Positions 27,940-37,285 are shown, counted from the stretch's first letter. The stretch is 64,000 nucleotides of DNA from Irineochytrium annulatum (GCA_027600665.1 JADGJL010000010.1:62001-126000), one strand, 5' to 3'. The notes: a model not told the origin generated them from the sequence alone. Numbers and translations: made by a program.

Positions 27940-28971
27940 ATGAAAGCACTCGTATATCAGGATCTCAAACAGGTGACTTATCAGGAGATTGAGGAGCCAA
28001 CCATTCAAAAGCCAAACCAGGTGAAAATCAAAATCTATGGTTCAGGTATCTGTGGTACAGATCTGAACATTGTCAAAGGCAAAGTACCTGCCAATAAAGG
28101 CACGATTATCGGTCATGAGGGTGTGGGCACCGTTGTTGAGGTGGGTGAAGAAGTTCGCGGTTTCAAGATTGGCGATCGGGTATTGGTTGATCCCACGCAA
28201 TCTTGCGGAACCTGCTCCTATTGCCGTGAAGGTCTGTTCATCTACTGCGAGAATTTTGATGACTATCAAGTAGGGATGACGACACATGGAACCTTTGCTG
28301 AATATTTTGTTGGGGACGAAAAGTATATCTATGCCATCCCGGATTCCATGAGCTGGGAAACGGCCATGATGATCGAACCACTGGGATGTGTGCTTCAGAC
28401 GTTCATGAAAGCAGGGACTAAGCCAAGCGACGCTGTGCTGGTCCTCGGTTCGGGTGCAATCGGTTCCCTGTGTCAGCTTGTGAGTAAACGATTGGCAAGG
28501 CTTACTGTAGGCACGGAAGTTGATCCATATCGCAAAGAGTTCGCTTCAGGGATCGCAGATCATGTGTTCTATCCTCAGGATCTGACACTGGATCAAGTAT
28601 ACGAGATCAATAATAACAAGAAGTTTGATATTGTGGTGGACGCGGTTGGTAACCAGCTTCATGTGGGATTTGAGATGATTGCCAAAGGTGGAAAGATTAT
28701 TCCGATGGGATATGACGACAGCTATGAGGTGACTTTCAAATCAACAGCCGTGATTAATGATGGCATCAGTATCATCGGTGCAGTTGCTAACCACTCGATG
28801 ATCAGCACGGCACTGAAATTTGCCCAAAGCATCCCGGAGCTGGAACAAATGGTGACAGCCAAAGAACTGCTGAGTGATTATGAACGGGCCTTTAATGGAA
28901 CGATTGGTTATGACATGCATACTGGAGAGAAATTGCCGATGAACTCGGTCAAAACAGCTCTTATCCTATAA
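27940..28971 (+). CDS. Zinc-dependent medium-chain alcohol/polyol dehydrogenase
   Basis: A 343-residue MDR protein. Catalytic zinc ligands are seen in GICGTDLN and GHEGVGTVVEVGEEV, and the structural zinc lobe has the CGTCSYCREG cysteine cluster. The Rossmann fold carries VLGSGAIGSLCQLV. It is like sorbitol, threonine or inosose/aminocyclitol dehydrogenases. A GGAGG site precedes the ATG. Following a class III aminotransferase, an oxidation-then-transamination step on a polyol or sugar is a reasonable inference. Confidence 0.87.
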   Translation: MKALVYQDLKQVTYQEIEEPTIQKPNQVKIKIYGSGICGTDLNIVKGKVPANKGTIIGHEGVGTVVEVGEEVRGFKIGDRVLVDPTQSCGTCSYCREGLFIYCENFDDYQVGMTTHGTFAEYFVGDEKYIYAIPDSMSWETAMMIEPLGCVLQTFMKAGTKPSDAVLVLGSGAIGSLCQLVSKRLARLTVGTEVDPYRKEFASGIADHVFYPQDLTLDQVYEINNNKKFDIVVDAVGNQLHVGFEMIAKGGKIIPMGYDDSYEVTFKSTAVINDGISIIGAVANHSMISTALKFAQSIPELEQMVTAKELLSDYERAFNGTIGYDMHTGEKLPMNSVKTALIL

Positions 28972-29006
28972 GAGGTACTATAGGCATGTAGACATTAGCG
29001 GGTTTG

Positions 29007-29035
29007 CCGCTGCGATAAGTTGGAATTCGCAGCGG
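29007..29035 (+). other. Intra-operon RNA hairpin
   Basis: CCGCTGCG and CGCAGCGG pair perfectly over a 13-base loop in the 92-bp gap before the MFS gene. No T run follows, so it is more likely an mRNA processing or stability element than a terminator. Confidence 0.45.
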
Positions 29036-29063
29036 TGAAAACCGCAGAAGGAAGGGATATCGA

Positions 29064-30308
29064 TTGAAATTGCTTCAAGATTTGCCGAAGAATCCACGCT
29101 ACTCCATTTTACTCGAACCGGTATGGGCCATTCCGGGCACGATCGTTCTCTTCTACGCTCCTTTATATATGAAGGAAGCCGGACTTTCGGATATCGAAAT
29201 CGGTTTAATCAATTCGGTGAATCTTTATTTTGCTTTTATCTTTCAATTGTTTGCGGGTTCCATTACCAATAAGCTGGGGCGTAAACGAACAACGCTGATC
29301 TTCGACCTGCTTGCCTGGAGTGTTCCCATGTTCATCTGGGCTTTCTCCCAGAACTTCTGGCTGTTTCTGATCGCCTACTTGCTGAACGCAACATCGAAGT
29401 TTGTAACGGTTGCCTTTAACTGTCTGATCATAGAGGATGTTGAGGAACATAAACGATCCAAGGTATTTGCTATTCTCAACATGATTATTACAGGAGCCGG
29501 GGTACTTACGCCAATTGCAGGAGTTGTTATAGCTGATTTTGGAATTGTACCTACACTGGCCAGCATTTACTTTGTCGGGGGCATCCTCATGACGGCCATG
29601 TTTTTCATTCGTAATCGATACACGGATGAGACCGAGGTTGGTAAGGAGCTTATGGGATTGCATAGTAAAACCCGCGTGCTTCAGAGCTTGGGAGCCAGTC
29701 TGCGCCTGTTCGGCAAATCGTTCTATAAACGAAGACTGTTCCCGATCATTCTGATTACGGTGTTGTCGAATCTGATTTTGCAGCTGAATTTCTTTCAGGT
29801 CATTTTCTTCAAGGAACAGTTGAAATTCGATGACCGTGTCATTTCGTTTATCCCAGTGGTGACTGCGGTCACTGTCATGCTGCTCTATCTGGTCATTATT
29901 CCGCGACTGAAACGGCGTTCGGAAGAGAAGTATGTTGGTTTTTCCATTGTGCTTAGTACGGCCGGGGCCATTCTCTTTCTGTTGATTCCGGTGGGGAATA
30001 TAGGCATGTTGTTTCTCACGCTAATCGTGCTCGCTGCGGGTAACTTCATTTTGCAGACGTATCGAGATTCCCTGCTGATGAACCGATTGGGGACGCATGA
30101 AAAAGCCGACATGTTCTCGGCTGTGCAGACGGTTATGACGTTAACAGCTATTCCATCGGGTTACCTGACGGGCTTGCTCTACCATCACAATCCAACGCTG
30201 TTGTTCAGTGTCATTCTTGGTCTATACATCGTACTCATGATCATCATGTTCTTCCTGCCTGATCCACAAAAGCACTCCCAAGTGCTGAAACCTTACAAAA
30301 ATATGTAG
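29064..30308 (+). CDS. MFS transporter
   Basis: A 414-residue membrane protein with about 12 hydrophobic segments. The loop between helices 2 and 3 carries the MFS signature GSITNKLGRKRTTLIFD. TTG 29064 is the start, with GAAGGGA 8 bp upstream. It lies in the operon after the dehydrogenase and could export the product of the aminotransferase pathway or import its substrate; direction cannot be told from sequence. Confidence 0.85.
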   Translation: MKLLQDLPKNPRYSILLEPVWAIPGTIVLFYAPLYMKEAGLSDIEIGLINSVNLYFAFIFQLFAGSITNKLGRKRTTLIFDLLAWSVPMFIWAFSQNFWLFLIAYLLNATSKFVTVAFNCLIIEDVEEHKRSKVFAILNMIITGAGVLTPIAGVVIADFGIVPTLASIYFVGGILMTAMFFIRNRYTDETEVGKELMGLHSKTRVLQSLGASLRLFGKSFYKRRLFPIILITVLSNLILQLNFFQVIFFKEQLKFDDRVISFIPVVTAVTVMLLYLVIIPRLKRRSEEKYVGFSIVLSTAGAILFLLIPVGNIGMLFLTLIVLAAGNFILQTYRDSLLMNRLGTHEKADMFSAVQTVMTLTAIPSGYLTGLLYHHNPTLLFSVILGLYIVLMIIMFFLPDPQKHSQVLKPYKNM

Positions 30309-30387
30309 AAGAAGGGGTTTTCTGTATATGAATCGAATATGTAGTACAGAAAAAACTAAAAATTAACTTCACTTGGGAGGATACGGA

Positions 30388-30981
30388 ATGACGAACATAA
30401 TGACAACAGAAGCGCGGAATCAGTGGAGCTGGATGAACGAGCCCGAGAGCTGGTCCTACACGGATCAGGGAGGTGTGGTGGTGGAAGCGAAAGCGGATAC
30501 TGACTTTTTCCAGGACCCTGCGGGCAAGCATATTCGTGCAACTGCACCCTTCCTGTCCACGCCTGTACCTAGTGACTTCGAAATCACAACCCAGTTAACC
30601 GTAGATATGAAAAATCAATATGATTCCGGATGCCTGATGGTCATGGCGGATGATCTCAATTGGTGTAAAATTTGTTTTGAGTATGATGGAAAAGCACCTA
30701 CCATCGTGTCGGTGGTCACACGTGATGGTTCATCCGATGATTGTAATTCGGTTGAAGTCTCTGTATCTAATCCCTATCTGCGTATACGCAAAGTAGAGGA
30801 CTGCATATCATTCTTTTATTCTCCTGATGGGGAAGAGTGGAAACTTATTCGATATTTCGGCATGCCGACACAAGGGGAACTTCGAGCTGGATTAGTTGCA
30901 CAATCGCCGACTGGAACGGGCTGTACATGTCACTTTTTGTCTGTCAATGTTACTCGTCCGGACTTGACTGCACGCTTCTAA
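30388..30981 (+). CDS. DUF1349 family protein (concanavalin-like fold)
   Basis: A 197-residue soluble protein. WSWMNEPESWSY, TDFFQDP and DSGCLMVMADDLNWCKICFE are the conserved DUF1349 segments, a jelly-roll fold found in proteins near carbohydrate genes such as YesU. ATG 30388 has GGGAGGATACGG upstream. An inverted repeat TTTTCTGTA/TACAGAAAA (30318-30353) lies just before it. It is 39 bp ahead of a HAD phosphatase. The role is unknown; carbohydrate binding is a family-level guess. Confidence 0.85.
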   Translation: MTNIMTTEARNQWSWMNEPESWSYTDQGGVVVEAKADTDFFQDPAGKHIRATAPFLSTPVPSDFEITTQLTVDMKNQYDSGCLMVMADDLNWCKICFEYDGKAPTIVSVVTRDGSSDDCNSVEVSVSNPYLRIRKVEDCISFFYSPDGEEWKLIRYFGMPTQGELRAGLVAQSPTGTGCTCHFLSVNVTRPDLTARF

Positions 30982-31020
30982 TCCGCTCCCCCGGCCGATC
31001 ATTGGAGGGAGAACAGGTTC

Positions 31021-31662
31021 ATGGTAAAAGCTTTCATATTTGATTTTGATGGACTCATTGTGGATACAGAGACGCCGTGGTATTATGCGTTTCGCGATAT
31101 CTATGAAGAGCACGGTGTTGAACTTGGTCTGGACCTATGGTCGAAAAATGTGGGAACATCCTTTGAGGAATTTCATCCTTTTTTGTATCTGGAGCAGGCG
31201 CTTCAAAGAAAAATTGATCATGAGCATATCAAACTGCTCTCAGAACAGAAATACGAAGCTTATTTGGGACAGGCGGCTATTCTTCCAGGGGTGAATGAAT
31301 TGCTTCAGTCTGCGAGGGAAAAGGGGATTCAGCTTGCCGTTGCTTCCAGCTCCACACGGGACTGGGTTCATGGTTACTTGAAGAAATTAGGCATTTTTGA
31401 TTATTTCAAAGTCGTTCATACATCAGAAGATGTGAAGCGAGTGAAACCTGATCCTGAACTGTACCTTCTTGCTCTCCAGAGTCTGGGAATCGAGGCTTCG
31501 GAAGCGATTGTGTTTGAAGACTCTCCTAACGGACTGAAGGCAGCCAACGCCGCAGGTATTCGTTGCATCATCGTGCCTAACGAGGTAACGTGTAGTCTGG
31601 AATTCGCCATGCATGAACTGCGGTTATCCTCGCTGGCCGAGATTGATATGGAGGTTCTCTAA
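31021..31662 (+). CDS. HAD family hydrolase, beta-phosphoglucomutase/phosphatase type
   Basis: A 213-residue HAD protein. Motif I is FDFDGLIVDTE (nucleophile Asp and acid/base Asp), motif II is LAVASSSTRDW, and motifs III/IV are KRVKPDPELYLLAL and IVFEDSPNGLKAANAAG. The helical cap after motif I is typical of sugar-phosphate phosphatases and beta-phosphoglucomutases. It overlaps the convergent AraC gene by 4 bp. A phosphorylated sugar is the likely substrate. Confidence 0.87.
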   Translation: MVKAFIFDFDGLIVDTETPWYYAFRDIYEEHGVELGLDLWSKNVGTSFEEFHPFLYLEQALQRKIDHEHIKLLSEQKYEAYLGQAAILPGVNELLQSAREKGIQLAVASSSTRDWVHGYLKKLGIFDYFKVVHTSEDVKRVKPDPELYLLALQSLGIEASEAIVFEDSPNGLKAANAAGIRCIIVPNEVTCSLEFAMHELRLSSLAEIDMEVL

Positions 31663-32474
31663 TCCAGATATTGCTTGCGTAGCTCGATCGGGGAGATCCC
31701 TTCGTATTTTTTGAACACCGATCCAAAGTAACTGGCACTGTTAAATCCAACGGCATGCGCTATTTCATGAGCCGTAGTTGCATCATTTTCAATAAGCATT
31801 TCCTTGGCTTTCAACAACCGATATCGCATCAAATACTCCAATGGAGTCATTTGGAATTCTTTTTTAAATATCCGATTCAGGTGTTGTTCGGTCACGTCCA
31901 TCTGCTCAGCCAACATGGGGAGAGAGAGATCCTGATGATAATTTTGTTTGATAAAAGTAATGAGTTCATCCAACCGTAATCGGGCATTGGAACGTTCGTA
32001 AGCACTATAGCGTTCACCTTCAATGGTTAATCTGACCAAAAGCATGTACAGTAATGCGGATACGTGCCAGATCTGATCCTTGTGCCGGGACTGCAGCGCC
32101 AACGTAATTTCATGCAACAGGATATGAAGCATTCCATCCGGCTTGAAGGCGCGCAGCTCCCCGATCTGCAAGGTATGCAAGAATCGTGGTAATAAATAGC
32201 CATTGAAAGACAGACAATCAAATCGTAATGAATCACTCAGATTGTGGTAACGGTATGTTACCTCCGGAAACAAAATGAGAGCTGTCCCTTTTTTGATCGA
32301 AAATTCATGATTCTTAGCTGCGATTCGCCCTGTTCCTCCGATGCACTGTACAATGCTGTAATCCCGTGAATGGTCGCTCCAATTCATCAATTCATCAACG
32401 GTCAACTGGTTTTGCCCTGTAATCATGAGCGGCATATCGGTATCCAGTGGATTCCCCATGCTAGGTTTCGGCAT
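31659..32474 (-). CDS. AraC family transcriptional regulator
   Basis: A 271-residue regulator on the reverse strand. The N-terminal half is a cupin-like sensor (STRAND-rich, with IKKGTALILFPEVTYRYHN), and the C-terminal half holds the two helix-turn-helix motifs (LPMLAEQMDVTEQHLNRIF and AHEIAHAVGFNSASYFGSVF). It converges on the HAD gene with overlapping stops, and faces a FAD oxidoreductase gene across a 293-bp gap. The likely target is either the GT2-to-HAD operon or its own promoter region. Confidence 0.88.
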   Translation of the reverse strand: MPKPSMGNPLDTDMPLMITGQNQLTVDELMNWSDHSRDYSIVQCIGGTGRIAAKNHEFSIKKGTALILFPEVTYRYHNLSDSLRFDCLSFNGYLLPRFLHTLQIGELRAFKPDGMLHILLHEITLALQSRHKDQIWHVSALLYMLLVRLTIEGERYSAYERSNARLRLDELITFIKQNYHQDLSLPMLAEQMDVTEQHLNRIFKKEFQMTPLEYLMRYRLLKAKEMLIENDATTAHEIAHAVGFNSASYFGSVFKKYEGISPIELRKQYLD

Positions 32475-32767
32475 CGTCGTGTTATTCCTCTTTTCGTTAA
32501 AGGATCATGTGCGTAAGTGGCGTGGTTACAGAGTTAAAAGAAACCTAGAATGAATTATATTACATAAATGGAATAATTTTAATTGAATGGCAAGTGATAA
32601 TAAAACGTTTTCAAAAAAACGATGCAACTGTTTTATCTGGATGGACTAGCATGAACCGCAGTCAGATCAGTCTCCATTTATGGACCTGAAAGTACGCTTG
32701 CCTTGCCAACAGAATGCGAAACAGTATACGCTATAACGGATGAGTGATTAAGGAAAGGGATGCAAAC
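32475..32767. promoter_or_regulatory. Divergent promoter region between AraC and FAD oxidoreductase genes
   Basis: This gap must hold promoters for both directions. A partial match to a catabolite-response element (TAAAACGTTTTCA around 32601-32613, reverse strand TGAAAACGTTTTA) is visible. I find no clear -35/-10 pair at good spacing on the forward strand. Confidence 0.35.
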
Positions 32768-33910
32768 ATGAAGAAAGTCATCGTAGTTGGATCGGGTATT
32801 CTGGGGGCATCAACAGCCTATCAATTAGCCAAACGGGGCGCAGAAGTAATCATCATAGATCGAAAAGATATAGGACAGGCAACCGATGCAGCAGCCGGTA
32901 TCATCTGTCCATGGTTGTCACAGCGACGCAACCAGGACTGGTATCAGCTCGCCAAGGCTGGTGCGCGATTCTATCCTGGTATCATAGCGGAGCTTGAGGA
33001 AGAAGGAGAAACGGAAACCGGATATGCTCAAGTGGGCGCGCTCAGCATTCATACGGATGAGGATAAAATCAACAAAATGGAAGAACGGGCACAGCTTCGA
33101 AAAGCAGATGCACCGGAGATTGGTGAGATTACACCTCTTGATGCCAAAGGAACCCGTGATCGTTTTCCATTGCTGGATGAACGTTATCAATCGGTACATA
33201 TTAGCGGTGCTGCACGTATAGATGGACGGGCGCTGCGGGATGCCTTAATCCGGTCTGCACAGCGTAATGGAGCGAAAGTGATCCATGGAGACGCCACTCT
33301 TCAATTTGAAGCAGATCGGGTCATTGGTGTGAGTGTTAATGATCATAGCTTTCTCGCAGATGAAGTCGTTGTATGTGCAGGTGCATGGGCAAATACACTG
33401 CTGAAGCCTCTCGGCATACACTTTAAAGTGCACTATCAAAAGGCACAGATTATGCATTTGCATGTCACGGAGGAGGCGGATACAGGCCGCTGGCCTGTGA
33501 TTATGCCCCCGTCAGATCAATATCTGTTGGCCTTTGATCAACAGAAGATTGTGATTGGGGCCACTCATGAAAATGATGTGGAAGGTTATGATACAAGAGT
33601 AACTGCAGGAGGTATGCAGGAGGTTTTGAATAAAGGTCTGGAACTGGCACCGGGTCTCACAAACAGCACATTCCAGGAAGTGCGAGTTGGATTCCGTCCG
33701 TTCACACCTGGATTTCTGCCCGTAATGGGAGCTGTGCCGGGGTGGCTGGGGCTGATTACGGCGAATGGCCTGGGTGCTTCTGGCTTGACCATGGGGCCAT
33801 TTATCGGGAGTCAATTGGCCAAATTGGCTCTTGGCATGGAACTGGATATCGATATTGAGCCGTACAATGTTGGCAAAGCAATGGATGAGATGGAAAGAGG
33901 TGAGTCATGA
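32768..33910 (+). CDS. FAD-dependent oxidoreductase (D-amino acid/glycine oxidase family)
   Basis: A 380-residue DAO-type flavoprotein. The N-terminal GXGXXG dinucleotide motif is VVGSGILGASTAYQLAKRGA, followed by the acidic residue in VIIIDRKD; late segments RVGFRPFTPGFLPVMG and ITANGLGASGLTMGP are typical of the DadA/ThiO family. ATG 32768 follows AAAGGGA by 7 bp. These enzymes oxidise amino acids at the amine. The gene overlaps a small coiled-coil gene by ATGA. Confidence 0.88.
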   Translation: MKKVIVVGSGILGASTAYQLAKRGAEVIIIDRKDIGQATDAAAGIICPWLSQRRNQDWYQLAKAGARFYPGIIAELEEEGETETGYAQVGALSIHTDEDKINKMEERAQLRKADAPEIGEITPLDAKGTRDRFPLLDERYQSVHISGAARIDGRALRDALIRSAQRNGAKVIHGDATLQFEADRVIGVSVNDHSFLADEVVVCAGAWANTLLKPLGIHFKVHYQKAQIMHLHVTEEADTGRWPVIMPPSDQYLLAFDQQKIVIGATHENDVEGYDTRVTAGGMQEVLNKGLELAPGLTNSTFQEVRVGFRPFTPGFLPVMGAVPGWLGLITANGLGASGLTMGPFIGSQLAKLALGMELDIDIEPYNVGKAMDEMERGES

Positions 33911-34194
33911 CCTATTCACAACGTTTATCCGATGGAGCGAACTCGTCCGACATTATATATCTGGAGCATCAGATTGGTACGACAAAAGAAGAACTGCGAA
34001 TCGCTATGGAGAAACAAGAAACATACGAGCGGGAAATGTCGGAATTGAAGTCATCACCAATCGGTAATGCATCGAAAGTCGGTTCGGACGAGCAATTCTT
34101 AAAGGAGAAGGCTAGTCAGACGCAGAACTTGATTGAAATCCTGTCTGCACAGCTGAATCAGCTAGAGGAAGCATTGGTGAAACTGGGCGATTAA
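33907..34194 (+). CDS. Small coiled-coil protein of unknown function
   Basis: A 95-residue, highly charged protein with long stretches of heptad-like spacing (EHQIGTTKEELRIAMEKQET and QNLIEILSAQLNQLEEALVK), so it probably forms a coiled coil. No membrane segment or known domain is seen. Its ATG overlaps the stop of the FAD oxidoreductase, indicating translational coupling, and a strong terminator follows. Function unknown. Confidence 0.65.
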   Translation: MTYSQRLSDGANSSDIIYLEHQIGTTKEELRIAMEKQETYEREMSELKSSPIGNASKVGSDEQFLKEKASQTQNLIEILSAQLNQLEEALVKLGD

Positions 34195-34250
34195 TCGGCT
34201 CATATCTCGTGTTTTCTGAAACTCTGACAATAAAATATACGATATGTATA

Positions 34251-34283
34251 CAACAAAACCCCTTATTCAAGGGGTTTTGTTGA
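34251..34283 (+). terminator. Rho-independent terminator
   Basis: CAACAAAACCCC and GGGGTTTTGTTG are perfectly complementary around TTATTCAA, giving a strong stem with A/T flanks that could work in either direction. Confidence 0.85.
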
Positions 34284-34297
34284 TTTAGTTCAAATGG

Positions 34298-34328
34298 TTT
34301 ATACCAATAAATGAACGGGTGGTATAAA
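34298..34328 (+). promoter_or_regulatory. Inverted repeat upstream of the P450 gene
   Basis: TTTATACCA (34298-34306) and TGGTATAAA (34320-34328) are 9-bp perfect arms separated by 13 bp, 78 bp before the P450 start. The second arm contains a TATAAA that may be a -10. A repressor site is possible; the factor is unknown. Confidence 0.4.
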
Positions 34329-34405
34329 ATAGAAGTGGGTGCAGAACTGTCAATTCAGGTACCCATGTAACCAATCATGAAACTATTCTGAGAGGTGGCT
34401 TTCGA

Positions 34406-35638
34406 ATGTATAAAGAAGTGATACGTGTTGAGGACATCACAGGGTTCCAGACCAGATCTGAAGAGTTTTTTCCACTTCACTGGTTTCAAAAAATGTTGTC
34501 CGATCATCCTGTGTACTATCACGAAGATACAGATACCTGGAATGTGTTCAGATACGATGATGTGAAGCAGGTCCTAAGCAATCATGAGTATTTCTCAGCT
34601 GAAGGAACTCGAACGACCATTGCGGTCGGAGCGAAGAACAACGAAGGCACACCTCCGGACAAATTAAACATTTCAAGTATCGATCCTCCCCGTCATCAAA
34701 AAAGTCGTTCGTTGTTATCCGCTGCTTTTACACCGCGTAGTCTTAAAAACTGGGAGCCACGAATTCGCAACATTGCACAGCAGCTCGTAGCTGATATTAA
34801 ACCGAATACGACCATTGATATGGTTCAGGCGCTGGCCGCTCCCCTGCCTTCGATGGTTATGGCCGATCTGCTTGGTATCCCTCTTACAGACAGCCATCGC
34901 TTTAAGAACTGGGTAGATATTCTATTTCAACCCACCAATCCGAAGACTGCTGAGGAGAGTGAACTGAAAAAACAGACGGCAGCTCAAGAGTATTATCAAT
35001 TTCTCTATCCTATAGTGGTTCATAAACGGACCCATCCTGGTGAGGATATCATTACGGATTTGTTGAGTGTTGAAGTTGAAGGGGAGAAGTTCACGGAAGA
35101 TGAGGTTGTTCGCACGACCATGCTTTTACTTGGAGCTGGTATTGAGACAACGAGCCATATGGTTTCCAATACGTTCTATTCCTTCCTGTACGATGATCCG
35201 AGTCTGTATGAACAGCTTAGACAGAATCCTGAATTGGTGCCGCTAGCAGTGGAAGAAATGCTTCGTTATCGGTTTCATAATGCTAAGCGGCATCGAACAG
35301 TGAAGCAGGATAACCAACTGCTTGGAGTGGACTTGAAAAAAGGGGATGTTGTCATTTCCTGGATGAGTGCAGCCAATATGGATGAGCAGATGTTTGAAAA
35401 CCCTTTTGAGTTAAACATTCATCGTCATAATAATAAAAGACATCTTACCTTTGGTAATGGTCCACACTTTTGTCTGGGTGCTCCGCTGGCGCGAATGGAA
35501 TTAAGTATTGTCTTGACTGCATTTGTAGAGAAGATTGCTCGGATTGAACCCGTGGAGTCTTTTGATCTGGAGGATAATCTGGCCGCTTCAGCTCCGGGAC
35601 AGTCACTGACCCATCTGCCAGTGAAGATTGTCGGCTAA
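34406..35638 (+). CDS. Cytochrome P450
   Basis: A 410-residue soluble bacterial P450. The heme loop FGNGPHFCLGAPLARME carries the ligand Cys356; the K-helix ExxR is E284-R287; the I-helix oxygen-activating segment is GAGIETTS (about 243-250). The DPPRHQKSRSLL C-helix motif is also present. It should hydroxylate a small hydrophobic molecule using an external ferredoxin or flavodoxin; no redox partner is encoded next to it. An AGAGGTGG site precedes the ATG. It is monocistronic between two terminators. Confidence 0.92.
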   Translation: MYKEVIRVEDITGFQTRSEEFFPLHWFQKMLSDHPVYYHEDTDTWNVFRYDDVKQVLSNHEYFSAEGTRTTIAVGAKNNEGTPPDKLNISSIDPPRHQKSRSLLSAAFTPRSLKNWEPRIRNIAQQLVADIKPNTTIDMVQALAAPLPSMVMADLLGIPLTDSHRFKNWVDILFQPTNPKTAEESELKKQTAAQEYYQFLYPIVVHKRTHPGEDIITDLLSVEVEGEKFTEDEVVRTTMLLLGAGIETTSHMVSNTFYSFLYDDPSLYEQLRQNPELVPLAVEEMLRYRFHNAKRHRTVKQDNQLLGVDLKKGDVVISWMSAANMDEQMFENPFELNIHRHNNKRHLTFGNGPHFCLGAPLARMELSIVLTAFVEKIARIEPVESFDLEDNLAASAPGQSLTHLPVKIVG

Positions 35639-35667
35639 GGGAATGAGTTTCATCATTGGACAACCTA

Positions 35668-35712
35668 AAAAGCGGCAGATCAGACGTGAACGTCTTGGTC
35701 TGCCGCTTTGTT
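35668..35712. terminator. Bidirectional terminator between P450 and MFS genes
   Basis: AAAGCGGCAGATCAGACG pairs with the complementary CGTCTTGGTCTGCCGCTTT with small mismatches. A and T flanks on each side suit both converging genes. Confidence 0.8.
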
Positions 35713-35735
35713 ATGCAAGTATGAGGCTGGATAAC

Positions 35736-37235
35736 TTAATTTGAATTCATGGAAACCTTTTGTCTGACAACCTGTTTGACTTCTTCCTCTTTGGCTTGTT
35801 TGGTGCGTTTAATAAAGAAGGAAAGAACCAATCCCACGACAGCGATACCGATGATAACAACATACGCATCATTGATACCTTGAATCATGGACTCGGTAGC
35901 CAACTGTTGTTGACTGAGGCCATTGGCTGCACCAGTTGCCATCATATCCTCTATATGTGCTGTTGTACGTGAGGTCATGACACTCACGAGCAATGAAGTA
36001 CCTACAGCGCCAGCAACTTGTCTGACGGTGTTGGAGATGGCTGTACCGTGTGCACCCAGTCTTGGTGGCAGTTGGTTAAGCCCCGCAGTTTGAATCGGCA
36101 TCATGAGCAAAGCCATACCAATTCGGCGGCCGGTCGACATTAACACCAGGTAACCATAACTGGTTGAATCCGATAAGTCGATGAAACCAATGGTGGTCAC
36201 AATGGTGATAACCATCCCGATAACAGCGAGCCATTTTGCTCCAAATCGATCAAACAATTTTCCGGCTACAGGCATCAGGAAGCCCATAACTAGGGCACCC
36301 GGAAGGAGTAATAAACCGGACTCCAGTGCAGTGTAACCACGTGCATTCTGGAGGTACAAGGGAAGCAACATCATGTCAGCATACATGATCATGGTAATTG
36401 CGATACTAATGACCGTGGTCAGGGAGAACATGTTGTACTTGAAAGCCCGCAGATCAAGCAATGGATCTTCCGAAACGAGCTGACGCCAAGTGAACAGCGC
36501 AAGTGCAACAAGACCAGCAGCAATACAGATAAGTACTTCTGCACTTGACCATCCCAGACTTCCTGCTCTGCTGAATCCATACAGCAATGCGCCGAATCCG
36601 ATGGTGGACAACACCACGCTGATCGTATCGAACTTGGTGTTGACCCGTTCGGATACATTCTTCAGGTATACAAAGGCAAAGGCAATGACAATAAGTGTTA
36701 ATGGAATCATGCCATAAAACATCGTTTGCCAAGAGTAGTTCTCTAGAATATAACCGGCAAGGGTAGGTCCGATGGCAGGAGCGAAAATGATCGCAAAACC
36801 AACCATACCCATAGCTGAACCTCGTTTCTCAGGGGCAAACAAGGTCAAAATAACGTGCATCAAGAGTGGCATGATAATCCCAGCTCCTGCTGCCTGAATC
36901 ATGCGACCTGTCAGCAATGTGCCGAAGTTGGTTGCAAGAGCGGATACGATGGTACCGATTAGGAAAATAAACATCGAAGCTTGGAATAATTGCTTGGTTG
37001 AAAAGCGTTGCATGAAGTAGGCTGTAATGGGGATCAGCACCCCGTTTACCAGCATGTAACCTGTCGTTAACCATTGTGCTGTTGCGGCGGAGATGTTAAA
37101 ATCACCCATCAGTTCCGGTGTAGCGACACTCATGATCGTTTGATTCAACGTTGCAAGGAAGGCTCCCAGAATCATGATAAACAGAATAGGGCCTTTCTTT
37201 ACGGAAGATTCATCTTGTAACTTAACCTGACTCAA
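35736..37235 (-). CDS. DHA2 family MFS drug transporter (EmrB/QacA type)
   Basis: A 499-residue protein on the reverse strand with about 14 membrane segments. Motif C-like segments and the DHA2 features are visible: TIMSVATPELMGDFNISAAT near the first helix, WLTTGYMLVNGVLIP, and LTGRMIQAAGAGIIMPLLM. The short charged C-terminus is rich in Lys/Glu. It faces a TetR gene across a 221-bp gap with two palindromic sites, the classical arrangement of an efflux pump and its repressor. Export of toxic organic compounds is inferred. Confidence 0.9.
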   Translation of the reverse strand: MSQVKLQDESSVKKGPILFIMILGAFLATLNQTIMSVATPELMGDFNISAATAQWLTTGYMLVNGVLIPITAYFMQRFSTKQLFQASMFIFLIGTIVSALATNFGTLLTGRMIQAAGAGIIMPLLMHVILTLFAPEKRGSAMGMVGFAIIFAPAIGPTLAGYILENYSWQTMFYGMIPLTLIVIAFAFVYLKNVSERVNTKFDTISVVLSTIGFGALLYGFSRAGSLGWSSAEVLICIAAGLVALALFTWRQLVSEDPLLDLRAFKYNMFSLTTVISIAITMIMYADMMLLPLYLQNARGYTALESGLLLLPGALVMGFLMPVAGKLFDRFGAKWLAVIGMVITIVTTIGFIDLSDSTSYGYLVLMSTGRRIGMALLMMPIQTAGLNQLPPRLGAHGTAISNTVRQVAGAVGTSLLVSVMTSRTTAHIEDMMATGAANGLSQQQLATESMIQGINDAYVVIIGIAVVGLVLSFFIKRTKQAKEEEVKQVVRQKVSMNSN

Positions 37236-37271
37236 TCCTTTTCATCCTTTCAATCCAAACGTGACTAAATT

Positions 37272-37285
37272 TACAACGTGTTGTA
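37272..37285. promoter_or_regulatory. Palindrome upstream of the DHA2 MFS gene
   Basis: TACAACGTGTTGTA is a 14-base palindrome except at its centre, 37 bp before the MFS start codon. It is a candidate operator for the divergent TetR protein. Confidence 0.45.

Noticed and set aside
32601..32613. CcpA catabolite-response element
   Set aside because: Only a partial match to the consensus and placed between divergent genes with no clear promoter; kept as a note, not a site.
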